Below are positions 54,705-62,885 of a DNA stretch of 64,000 nt, one piece after another (position 1 is the stretch's first letter; each line of letters starts with the position of its first letter). The DNA comes from Rhodocytophaga rosea (GTDB taxonomy: Bacteria; Bacteroidota; Bacteroidia; Cytophagales; 172606-1), in NCBI RefSeq assembly GCF_010119975.1, contig NZ_CP048222.1, forward strand, positions 5,680,501 to 5,744,500. The letters run 5' to 3'. The position numbers and the translations under genes are program-made. The notes beneath the pieces are model-generated. The model saw only the letters and a list, made by a program, of their open reading frames with translations. It ran no database searches and was not told the DNA's origin.

Positions 54705-55859
54705 ATGCAGACTCTGGATAATCCATTCATTTTCTCTAATCAGCCCAGCTACCGGATTGCCAGGCATTTGCTGTTCTGGGGCGTATGGTGGCTGTTTTTT
54801 ACAATTATTTACAGCAGCAAACCTATATCGGTAAGCCTGACAGAAATCCGGCTGTATAGAGTATCTTTTGGCATTTCAGCGGTGGAAGCCCTGTTATATA
54901 TGCCTATTCATATTATTTACAGCTATGCGATCATTTATTTTCTGATTCCCACTTACTTGCTCCGCAACCGATACCTAAGTTTTCTGGCTGGAGTGGTTAT
55001 ATTTACCCTTCTGGCAGCCATTATCTCTCACCTGATCACCTATCTGTTAATTACGCCTTACCGTGTGAGCCAGGGTACACCGCCACCTTTGAGCAGTTTC
55101 TTTTTCGGATTGATGGCAGGGCTCCGGGGTGGTTTACAAACCGGCGGTTTTGCAGCAGCCATTGTATTGCTGAAACATTTTTTTCTGAAACAACAGGCCA
55201 ACCAGCAACTAGAACGCGAGAAGTTAACAGCAGAATTACAGCTACTCAAATCACAGGTTCATCCGCATTTTTTGTTCAATACACTCAATCATTTATATGC
55301 CTTAACACTTACTAACTCGAGGCTGGCACCAGAGGTAGTAGTTAAACTATCGGGTTTGCTCAGTTATATGCTCTATGAATGCAATGCACCTAAGGTATTG
55401 CTCACTAACGAAGTAAAACTTATTCAAACCTATATCGAACTTGAAAATATGAGATATGGGGAGAGAGTGGATATTTCGGTGAATGTACGAGGAAATGCAG
55501 CAGATAAACTCATTGCGCCTTTACTGCTGATTCCATTTATTGAAAACAGTTTTAAACACGGCGTAAGCGAGCAACTTGACCAGGCCTGGATCAGCCTGGA
55601 TATTCTGGTAAAAAATGATATGCTGACTTTTAAACTTATTAATAGTACTCCTGAGTATGAAAAGCCATATAACCCTGAAAACAACCATTCGGAAAGAATA
55701 GGCTTGAAAAATGTGAAAAAGCGTTTAGATTTAATCTATCCCGGCCAGTATGAATTAAAAATAAGTGCGGAAGGAGAAATATTTATGGTGACGCTCAGCT
55801 TGACACTGGAACCATTGGAACAGTCAGCTTCGAAAGCAACGCCTGCCTATCAATTGTAA
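54705..55859 (+). CDS. LytS-type sensor histidine kinase
   Basis: 384 residues. Four N-terminal membrane helices (about 20-145), then a His_kinase domain with phospho-acceptor His188 in SQVHPHFLFNTLNHLYAL, the N box PFIENSFKHGV, and LKNVKKRLDLIYPG near the end. It pairs with the LytTR regulator 96 bases downstream. The signal sensed is unknown. Confidence 0.93.
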   Translation: MQTLDNPFIFSNQPSYRIARHLLFWGVWWLFFTIIYSSKPISVSLTEIRLYRVSFGISAVEALLYMPIHIIYSYAIIYFLIPTYLLRNRYLSFLAGVVIFTLLAAIISHLITYLLITPYRVSQGTPPPLSSFFFGLMAGLRGGLQTGGFAAAIVLLKHFFLKQQANQQLEREKLTAELQLLKSQVHPHFLFNTLNHLYALTLTNSRLAPEVVVKLSGLLSYMLYECNAPKVLLTNEVKLIQTYIELENMRYGERVDISVNVRGNAADKLIAPLLLIPFIENSFKHGVSEQLDQAWISLDILVKNDMLTFKLINSTPEYEKPYNPENNHSERIGLKNVKKRLDLIYPGQYELKISAEGEIFMVTLSLTLEPLEQSASKATPAYQL

Positions 55860-55955
55860 TACTGGTCACCAGTCATTTGCCAGGAGTCAGCAAGAATATA
55901 AAAACAAGCCATACTGATTTTTAACTAACGACTATTGACTGCCAACTTATTAGCT

Positions 55956-56678
55956 ATGAAAATCCGCTGTTTACTGGTAGATGATGAACCTCCGGCCTTA
56001 CAGGTGCTCCGGGCACATATAACGGCTGTTCCTATGCTGGAGCTGGTTGCTCAGTGCCAGAATGCCATTGCTGCCTTTGAAGTGTTACAAACCCAGCCGG
56101 TCGATCTGATGTTTCTGGATATTAAAATGCCTAAACTGCTGGGAACAGATTTTCTGAAAACCCTCCGTAATCCGCCTAAAGTGATTTTTACTACTGCCTA
56201 CCGGGAATATGCCCTGGAAGGTTTTGACCTGGATGCGGTAGATTACCTGCTCAAACCCATATCTCTGGAACGTTTTATTAAGGCAATTGCCAAGGTATAC
56301 AAACTGGAAAATCACGAACCGCTGCCAGCTCAGCCGAAAGAGATATATCATCCTGCCCATGAAGCGTTTCTCTATTTCCGCATCGACCGCAAAATGGTAA
56401 AAGTGCTCCTCCATGACATTTTGTATGTGGAAAGCCTGAAGGATTATGTAAAGATTGTAACTAAAAGTAAACAACTGGTGGCCAAACAAACCATTACTTC
56501 TCTGGAAGAAATGTTGCCGGGAGAAAAGTTTTTGCGCATTCACCGTTCCTTTATTATCGCTGCCGACAAAATAGAATCCTATACCCCACATCAGCTCACA
56601 ATTGCCGGCAAAGAACTTCCCATTGGCCGGAATTACAAGCACGAAATCTTCAAGAGCTTAAAACTGGCTGTAGAATAA
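55956..56678 (+). CDS. LytTR-family response regulator
   Basis: 240 residues from the ATG at 55956 (a TTG seven codons earlier is in the spacer). Receiver domain with phospho-acceptor Asp55 in LMFLDIKMPKL, TTAYREYALEGFDLDAVDYLLKP, and LytTR DNA-binding domain about 135-235 (YVESLKDYVKIVTKSKQLV, FLRIHRSFIIAADKI). Partner of the LytS kinase. The twin ferritin-like genes lie downstream past copy 2 of the block element, so they are possible targets. Confidence 0.94.
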   Translation: MKIRCLLVDDEPPALQVLRAHITAVPMLELVAQCQNAIAAFEVLQTQPVDLMFLDIKMPKLLGTDFLKTLRNPPKVIFTTAYREYALEGFDLDAVDYLLKPISLERFIKAIAKVYKLENHEPLPAQPKEIYHPAHEAFLYFRIDRKMVKVLLHDILYVESLKDYVKIVTKSKQLVAKQTITSLEEMLPGEKFLRIHRSFIIAADKIESYTPHQLTIAGKELPIGRNYKHEIFKSLKLAVE

Positions 56679-57097
56679 ACAATATAGATTTTGCGGAATA
56701 TACCTGTCAACTTGGTTCTAATAGCCCGACTGTTTATATAGTCTCATCTGTAATCATAGGAAAGAATATAAATGCGTATTGCCGATTACAGCTTTTGCAG
56801 GAGCCACCCTATATGTAATTACTAATAACCAATTACGAATTGTAGATATATCATCTCTCATTAGTAATTCGTAATTAGTAATTGATTAAGGCCTCTCTGG
56901 CCCTGGAGGAGAAGTGCTTCTACTCACAATATCAATTCTAATGAAAATATCATTTTTATCTTGATATTATTTCTCTCCTGCAATCTGGTTTTCAATTGTA
57001 GCCGTAGGTATGCACAAACATTCATGATCAGGTTTAATGCCAGGCAATGGCCTATTATGAGATGTATCAATTATTTTATTTTTTTAAAACTAAACCT
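56679..57097. other. intergenic region with block element copy 2
   Basis: 419 bases between the LytTR regulator and the ferritin-like operon. The middle (56788-56967) holds copy 2 of the two-copy element; the rest is AT-rich without exact -7 boxes. Confidence 0.6.
56788..56967 (+). promoter_or_regulatory. upstream block element, copy 2 (facing the ferritin-like pair)
   Basis: Block A 56788-56813, variable middle 56814-56889 (76 bases), block B 56890-56922, 28-base spacer, block C 56951-56967. The middle is unrelated in sequence to that of copy 1 but is again an inverted repeat: 56817-56826 with 56874-56883 (10 bp) and 56834-56841 with 56866-56873 (8 bp). Its words (TAATTCGTAATT) match those in the pyrR-pyrB spacer. 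Block C ends 130 bases before the ferritin-like ATG. Confidence 0.6.
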
Positions 57098-57805
57098 ATG
57101 ACAAAAAATTTGAAAAACATGAACAGAAAGGAGGCCAACCAGCCAAGCCCAATCAGCCGCCGACTGTTCTTCAGCTATGCAGGAACTTCTGCTTTAACCG
57201 CCACCTTGGTATTATCAGGTTGCAAAGACGATGAATCGGGAATGCCCGTAGATATGGGTGTGGATCTGGGAAGCGGAGATATTGGTGTATTAAATTATGC
57301 CTATGCGCTTGAACAATTGGAGGCCGCATTTTATACACAAGTCATCCAGACTAAATATAGCGGGATTACCGCTGAGGAAGAACAAATTCTGACTGACCTC
57401 AGGGACCACGAAGTAGCCCACCGTGACTTTTTTAAAGCAGCCTTAGGCTCCGCGGCGATTGCAAATCTGGAAGTTGATTTCAGTAAAGTTGACTTTACCA
57501 ACCGTACTAGTGTGCTTTCAACCGCTAAAACCTTTGAAGACCTGGGTGTATCAGCGTATAATGGTGCCGGACAACTCCTGACAGATCCAAATCTATTGCT
57601 GATTGCCGGTAAAATTGTATCGGTAGAAGCCCGTCATGCAGCAGCCATTCGTTCCCTGATCAATCCAAAATCGGCTGATTTTTCCGGAGATGATGTAGTA
57701 GATACCAACGGACTGGATGGGCAGATGTTGCCTGATAAGGTACTGATGCTGGCAAGCCCGTTTGTCAAAACTAAAATTAACGCAAGTAACCTACCTACAC
57801 CTTAA
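57098..57805 (+). CDS. exported ferritin-like domain lipoprotein
   Basis: 235 residues from the ATG at 57098 (an in-frame ATG at 57047 would add 17 residues ahead of the signal). The signal has twin arginines (SPISRRLFFSYAG) and a lipobox ending LVLSGCKDD. The four-helix bundle carries the diiron ligands Glu in LEQLEAAFY, Glu-x-x-His in HEVAHRDFF, Glu in TFEDLGVSAYNG and Glu-x-x-His in SVEARHAAAI. This is the Ferritin_2 (PF13668) type; function in desiccation or oxidative stress is inferred. First gene of a two-gene operon. Confidence 0.88.
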   Translation: MTKNLKNMNRKEANQPSPISRRLFFSYAGTSALTATLVLSGCKDDESGMPVDMGVDLGSGDIGVLNYAYALEQLEAAFYTQVIQTKYSGITAEEEQILTDLRDHEVAHRDFFKAALGSAAIANLEVDFSKVDFTNRTSVLSTAKTFEDLGVSAYNGAGQLLTDPNLLLIAGKIVSVEARHAAAIRSLINPKSADFSGDDVVDTNGLDGQMLPDKVLMLASPFVKTKINASNLPTP

Positions 57806-57825
57806 TTAAACCTGGAAGAATCATT

Positions 57826-58629
57826 ATGAATATTCTAAAAATATTAGAAAATATAGAAAAATTTGATGCCGATGTATATGACCGCCTCAATTCCCGGCGC
57901 AATGCATTCGCTTCCGCTGGCAAGTTCGGTGTAAAAGTAGCCCTTGCTTCTTTGCCGCTTGCCTTGGGCTCGATGTTCAAAAAAGCCTATGGCCAGTCAT
58001 CAACCAGCATTCTGGATGTACTTAACTTTGCCTTGACCCTGGAATATCTGGAAGACGAGTTCTACAAAGCAGGACTAGCTTCTCCAACAGCGATTCCTGC
58101 CGATGTAAAAGCCGTTTTTACGCAAATTGGCAAACATGAAACTGCGCACGTAAACTTACTGAAAGGAGCCATTACAGGCGCAGGGGGTACACCGGTTAAC
58201 AAGCCTACCTTTGATTTTACAGCTGGCGGCGCATTTGCCGATGTACTCACCAATCCTATGACATTTATGGCTGTAGCCCAGGCATTTGAAGATACTGGTG
58301 TGCGTGCCTATAAAGGACAGGCCGGTAATCTGATCAGCAATAATACTGTGTTAACCACGGCGCTACAGATTCATTCGGTGGAAGCCCGTCATGCAGCAGA
58401 AGTAAGAAGGCTACGTGGGCAAAAAGGATGGATCACCGGAAATGACCGGGGAAACATGCCTGCTGCTACGCAAGCCGTATATAATGGCGAAGAAAATGTG
58501 AAACAAGGAGCTGTAAACGATGTAAAAACAATTACCTCTGCGCCGGTCTCTGCTATCACAGAAGGTTTTGATGAACCCCTTAGCAAAGACGAAGTTCTGG
58601 CTATTGCAGGTTTATTTATTGTGGGTTAG
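57826..58629 (+). CDS. second ferritin-like domain protein
   Basis: 267 residues, 20 bases downstream of the first. After an N-terminal 40-residue head with paired Arg (SRRNAFASAGKFG) and a hydrophobic stretch (VALASLPLALGSMF), the bundle again holds Glu in LEYLEDEFYK, Glu-x-x-His in HETAHVNLL, Glu in AFEDTGVRAYKG and Glu-x-x-His in SVEARHAAEV. Unlike the first it has no lipobox Cys. The head fits a Tat signal of unusual length. The two are diverged paralogues. Confidence 0.87.
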   Translation: MNILKILENIEKFDADVYDRLNSRRNAFASAGKFGVKVALASLPLALGSMFKKAYGQSSTSILDVLNFALTLEYLEDEFYKAGLASPTAIPADVKAVFTQIGKHETAHVNLLKGAITGAGGTPVNKPTFDFTAGGAFADVLTNPMTFMAVAQAFEDTGVRAYKGQAGNLISNNTVLTTALQIHSVEARHAAEVRRLRGQKGWITGNDRGNMPAATQAVYNGEENVKQGAVNDVKTITSAPVSAITEGFDEPLSKDEVLAIAGLFIVG

Positions 58630-58676
58630 TTTGCATACCAAACCCGTCCTGTTTAATAAGCAGCGCTGGTTTCCTG

Positions 58677-58723
58677 AAACCGGTTCTGTAAGAAAATCTA
58701 CTACTTTTCTTACAGGCCGGTTT
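58677..58723. terminator. bidirectional terminator after the ferritin-like operon
   Basis: A stem of 11 plus about 7 base pairs (58677-58696 with 58705-58723, one small bulge, 8-base loop) flanked by A and T runs, between convergent genes. Confidence 0.8.
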
Positions 58724-58742
58724 TACTATTTTGGTACATTAT

Positions 58743-61211
58743 TTACCATTTCTGCACCTGTACCTGCATTTTAGCGATCCGGTCTTCGAGTTTCTCTGAA
58801 CTCAGGCGTTGCCGCAGGCGGTCGATCATAATGGGAAAAGCAAAAGGAGTAGCTTTTCTGGGATAAGTTATGCGGATTTGCTGGGAATGAATGCGGTGCA
58901 GGGTCTGGCTAAGCCTGGATTGTTCGAGTTGCAGATTTAATACTTCCCGGAAAGCTTGTTTTACCAAAAGGTTTTCTGGTTCATACTGCTGAAATACATC
59001 GAATAATAACTGAGAAGAGGCCTGCAAATGTTTGCTGGTAATATTCTTTCCAGGATAGCCCATAAACACGAGTCCGGCGATGGCTGCAATATCCCGGAAA
59101 CGCCGTTTAGCCATTTCTGTTTCGTTGATGCTTTTTTCAATGTCTTCCAGCAGATTTGCTGTGGAAAATAAATCCTGTTCCAGCGCTTCTTCAATGGGAA
59201 TATCAACATCCGAAAGCAATTCAAATCCATAATCATTCATGGCAATAGAAAATGAAATAGGCTTTATTTTACTGATGCGATACGCAATTAAAGCAGATAG
59301 TACTTCATGTACCTGCCGGCCTTCAAAGGGATACATAAATACATGGTATCCCTCCCGGCTTTCCAGTTTTTCTATCAACAATTCATGTTTGGCAGGAATC
59401 AAGGAGCGCTGTTGTTGTACAGCCAATAAAGGTTTCAGTAAACGGAATTCTACCTGGGTAGCCTTTCCGTCCCGTGCTTCTTCCAGTTTCTGCCGGATCA
59501 GTTGAGATAAATCTGAAGAAAGAGACAACCGGCTGCCACCCCACCTGGGAATTACGCCTTTACCTGTAGTTGCCTTCCGTACCCAAACTGTCATTTCCCG
59601 GATGCGGACATATTCCAGATTTTTGCCGCCAAACCAGAATACATCTCCAGGTTCCAGTCTCGAAACAAAAGATTCTTCAATCGTACCCAGATCGGAGCCT
59701 TTCAGGTATTTAAGCCGCAAAACCGGGTCGCTCACAATGGTTCCGATTGAAAGCCGGTGCCTGGCGGCGGTTTTTTTAGATTGTACATAGAATAAGCCAT
59801 CTTCCCGTATATCTACTTTCGAGAATTCATCATAGGCACCCAGGCTTTTGCCACCGGTTGTAATAAAATCAAGTGCCCAGTTCCATTCATCTTCTGTTAA
59901 CCCTGAATAGGCATAGGTGTTTCGGATCTGATTATATAACTGATCTTCATAAAATCCGTCACCTACCGCTATCGTAACCAGGTATTGCACGAGTACATCC
60001 ATGGGTTTGAGCAGGGGAGTACGTTCTTCGGTGAGTTGGTTGGCTACTGCATCCTGTAAAGCGGCACTTTCAATCAATTCTAAAGAATAAGAAGGCACAA
60101 AGTAGATTTTGCTGAGTGCGCCCGGCTGGTGTCCGCTCCGGCCTGCCCGTTGTAAAAATCTGGCAATTCCTTTTGGGCTTCCTACCTGTATAATGGTTTC
60201 TACCGGACTAAAATCCACCCCTAGATCAAGGCTGGAAGTGCACACCACTACTTTTAGCCGTCCTTCTGCAATGGCATCTTCTACCCATTCCCGGATAGCG
60301 CGGTCCAGGGAGCCGTGGTGCATGGCAATGGCTCCGGCCAGTTCAGGGGCTTCGAGTAATAAATGCTGGTACCAGATTTCAGTCTGGGCACGGGTATTGG
60401 TAAAGAGTAAAGTAGTCTGGCTTTGCTCAATGATCGGAATGAGTTTGGGAATCAGTTTCAAACCCAGATGTCCTACCCAGGGAAACTCTTTTACATCATC
60501 AGGCAGAATAGATTCAATGCGCAGTGATTTATGAATATCCGCCCGGATGATAATGCCCTGTGTTGTTTGTTTGCCCAGCAATACTTCCATCGCCTGTTCC
60601 AGATTGCCAATCGTGGCAGATACACCCCAGATTTTCAGCGTGTGGTCTTTATTATTAAGTTGAGCAATCGTTTTTAATCTGGACAAAGCCAGTTCTACCT
60701 GTATACCCCGTTTGTTTCCCAGCAGTTCGTGCCATTCATCTATAATAATAGCTTGCAATCCTTCAAATACTTTCGCATGTTCTTTCTGACTTAGCATCAG
60801 GTGCAGGCTTTCGGGGGTGGTAATCAGGCATTCCGGCATATTGCGTTTCTGCTTCTGCCTTTCATTGGACGTGGTATCTGCGGTGCGTAAACCTACCTGC
60901 CAGGCAATATTCAACTCATCGCAAACGGCCTGCATATTTTTCTGTAAATCTTTGGCCAGTGCCCGTAAAGGTGTAATCCAGATGATCTGCAAGCCATTTT
61001 TTCTGGGCATCCAGTAATCCGGATGGGTAGCCATGTATTCAAGTAAACAGGGAATCCAGAGTGCCAGGGTTTTGCCGCTGCCGGTAGGTGCATTCAGTAA
61101 TCCACTTTTGCCGGAAAGATAGACTTGCCAGGTTTCCAGCTGGAAATGAAACGGCTTCCGGTTGTGTACAGCAAACCATTTTTCGATAAGCGGATAAAAG
61201 GGGTGTTCCAA
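58743..61211 (-). CDS. Lhr-like DEXH helicase (ligase-associated DNA damage response type)
   Basis: 822 residues. Walker A APTGSGKT at 41-48, DEWHELLG (the DExH box typical of the ligase-associated type), SATIG, FTNTRAQTE, and motif VI QRAGRSGHQPG, then long C-terminal domains. The start codon is TTG at 61211, as the frame has a stop six codons before it and no ATG. These helicases usually sit with an ATP-dependent DNA ligase, an exonuclease and PdeM phosphoesterase; none is adjacent in this window. Confidence 0.92.
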   Translation of the reverse strand: MEHPFYPLIEKWFAVHNRKPFHFQLETWQVYLSGKSGLLNAPTGSGKTLALWIPCLLEYMATHPDYWMPRKNGLQIIWITPLRALAKDLQKNMQAVCDELNIAWQVGLRTADTTSNERQKQKRNMPECLITTPESLHLMLSQKEHAKVFEGLQAIIIDEWHELLGNKRGIQVELALSRLKTIAQLNNKDHTLKIWGVSATIGNLEQAMEVLLGKQTTQGIIIRADIHKSLRIESILPDDVKEFPWVGHLGLKLIPKLIPIIEQSQTTLLFTNTRAQTEIWYQHLLLEAPELAGAIAMHHGSLDRAIREWVEDAIAEGRLKVVVCTSSLDLGVDFSPVETIIQVGSPKGIARFLQRAGRSGHQPGALSKIYFVPSYSLELIESAALQDAVANQLTEERTPLLKPMDVLVQYLVTIAVGDGFYEDQLYNQIRNTYAYSGLTEDEWNWALDFITTGGKSLGAYDEFSKVDIREDGLFYVQSKKTAARHRLSIGTIVSDPVLRLKYLKGSDLGTIEESFVSRLEPGDVFWFGGKNLEYVRIREMTVWVRKATTGKGVIPRWGGSRLSLSSDLSQLIRQKLEEARDGKATQVEFRLLKPLLAVQQQRSLIPAKHELLIEKLESREGYHVFMYPFEGRQVHEVLSALIAYRISKIKPISFSIAMNDYGFELLSDVDIPIEEALEQDLFSTANLLEDIEKSINETEMAKRRFRDIAAIAGLVFMGYPGKNITSKHLQASSQLLFDVFQQYEPENLLVKQAFREVLNLQLEQSRLSQTLHRIHSQQIRITYPRKATPFAFPIMIDRLRQRLSSEKLEDRIAKMQVQVQKW

Positions 61212-61360
61212 GGCTGCAATAAATAAGGTTATAATGTTGGATGTTTTTGGCTGAAAGGCTGTAACTATTTGCCATACTATATTATCCGGTTATGCAACGC
61301 TGAAAGGAGGAGGGAGGTTCTGAAGTTAATATATTTTGAATGTAGAACAGATGAACGATG

Positions 61361-61417
61361 AACAAGGAATACTGAAGTAAAGTTATATTGCTTTCTCAAG
61401 ATTCGTTATTCCTTGTT
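61361..61417. repeat. word-type inverted repeat between TolC and helicase genes
   Basis: An 11-bp perfect pair (61361-61371 with 61407-61417), loop 35 bases, within a region of repeated AT-rich words. It lies just after the TolC stop on the minus strand, matching the post-stop placement of the other members. Confidence 0.55.
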
Positions 61418-61453
61418 TTATATTTGTTATTCAAATAATATGTTGTATGGCGG

Positions 61454-62881
61454 TTACTGATTGCCTACATTCATAGTACCGGCTGCCCATTGCAGGGTGA
61501 TTCTGGCTTTGGCGTATTTGGCTTTGAATTCGTAGAGTTTTACTTGGTTATTGATTAGGCTCATTTCCCTGGAATTGATCATAAACAGAGAGCTTTCGCC
61601 ATTATTAAAAAGCTGCTGTTCGCCATCCCGCATGATCCGGGCATTGCCTGTCATATCTTCCTGCAAGCTTACCTGCTCATTCAGAGCCACCAGGTCGTTA
61701 TAGGCTGCCTGCACATTATTCACTATCTCCCGTCCGGATTGCTGCAAGCCTAAGTTAGACTCAGTGATCTTGAGTGTTGTAAGTTGCAGTTTACCCCGCT
61801 CGTTCCGCAGAAAAATAGGAAAGCTGAAAGAGGCACCAAACTTATAATTATTTGATAGATAGGTTCCGTTAAAAGATTCGCCAGCCAGCGGAAAACCTTT
61901 CTGGATAATATTGTATTCTAGGTTTAATTTGGGTTTAAATTTATCAGCAATAAACCTTCGTTCTATGTTGAGCTGGTTGAGTTTAATGCGCTGCTTGATC
62001 AGGTCAGGATGATTGGTTTGGGCCAGTTGCAGTAGTGTTTGCAGCGAATCCATTTGAATGTTGCTGGTTACGGCTTTCGGTTCCGCAGGGATCATGCCTG
62101 TTGTAACCTCAACAGGTGTATTATTTTCTGTCCACAAATGATTTGATACGATCAATGAAGCATTTTGGTATTCTACTTCTGCCTGTCGCATCATCACCCG
62201 GCGGTTCTGCATTTCAATTTTGGCTTCCACCGAATCTATGCCGGATAAATCTCCCTGTACTACCCGTTCTTTTACGGCTTCAAAGCGGAATTTTGCCAGG
62301 TCATAGCCTTGCGAAAACAGTTGCCAGCGGTGGTAGGCAAACATCCAGTCTATATAATCTTTTCCGGCCTGCAGGAGTAATTTGTTGATCATGCTTATTT
62401 TTTCAGCTTCTGCCAGATTAACCATCAGTTGTGCCTGTCGGATGGTAGAACGCCTTTCATCAATAATTAAACCTTGTCCGATGGGTACACTGATTCCCAC
62501 ATAAGTTAAGCCTTCCGAAGGGGTGAGATTTTCGCCATTTACGTTTACACCACTGTTCCGCTCAAAACCAGCCTTAATATCGGTTCCATACCAGACTGGA
62601 ATTTTTAACGTATTATCCCACAAGGTGTAATAATTGGTGCCGCCTAGTTCTTTCCGGTAGAATTTGGAAATTACAGTAGGGTCAAGCATTCCTCTGGCTA
62701 TTCGTAATTCCTGTCTGGCTTTTTCGTCCAGTAGGTTAGCTTGCCTGGCTACCGGATGGTATTTAATGATCTGTGCATAATAATCATCCATCCGGAACAC
62801 GGCAGTGGTATCGGCCAACAAGGCAGATGGCAGTCCTATACTTGCCAAGAATACAACCCATAATAATTCTTTACAACGCAT
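61454..62881 (-). CDS. TolC-family outer membrane efflux protein
   Basis: 475 residues from the ATG at 62881, which follows the HlyD stop codon by four bases and gives a clean signal peptide (MRCKELLWVVFLASIGLPSA). The frame is open 22 codons further, but that part overlaps the HlyD gene. The OEP repeats (YHPVARQANLLDEKARQEL, then IRQAQLMVNLAEAEK, and FLRNERGKLQLTTLKI) form the helical channel and beta-barrel. It completes a transenvelope pump with the HlyD protein; the transporter is outside the window. Confidence 0.9.
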   Translation of the reverse strand: MRCKELLWVVFLASIGLPSALLADTTAVFRMDDYYAQIIKYHPVARQANLLDEKARQELRIARGMLDPTVISKFYRKELGGTNYYTLWDNTLKIPVWYGTDIKAGFERNSGVNVNGENLTPSEGLTYVGISVPIGQGLIIDERRSTIRQAQLMVNLAEAEKISMINKLLLQAGKDYIDWMFAYHRWQLFSQGYDLAKFRFEAVKERVVQGDLSGIDSVEAKIEMQNRRVMMRQAEVEYQNASLIVSNHLWTENNTPVEVTTGMIPAEPKAVTSNIQMDSLQTLLQLAQTNHPDLIKQRIKLNQLNIERRFIADKFKPKLNLEYNIIQKGFPLAGESFNGTYLSNNYKFGASFSFPIFLRNERGKLQLTTLKITESNLGLQQSGREIVNNVQAAYNDLVALNEQVSLQEDMTGNARIMRDGEQQLFNNGESSLFMINSREMSLINNQVKLYEFKAKYAKARITLQWAAGTMNVGNQ

Positions 62882-62885
62882 AGGC

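Noticed and set aside
56085-56642. 185-codon minus-strand frame inside the LytTR gene
   Set aside because: Antisense to a complete receiver plus LytTR protein; composition looks like a shadow frame.
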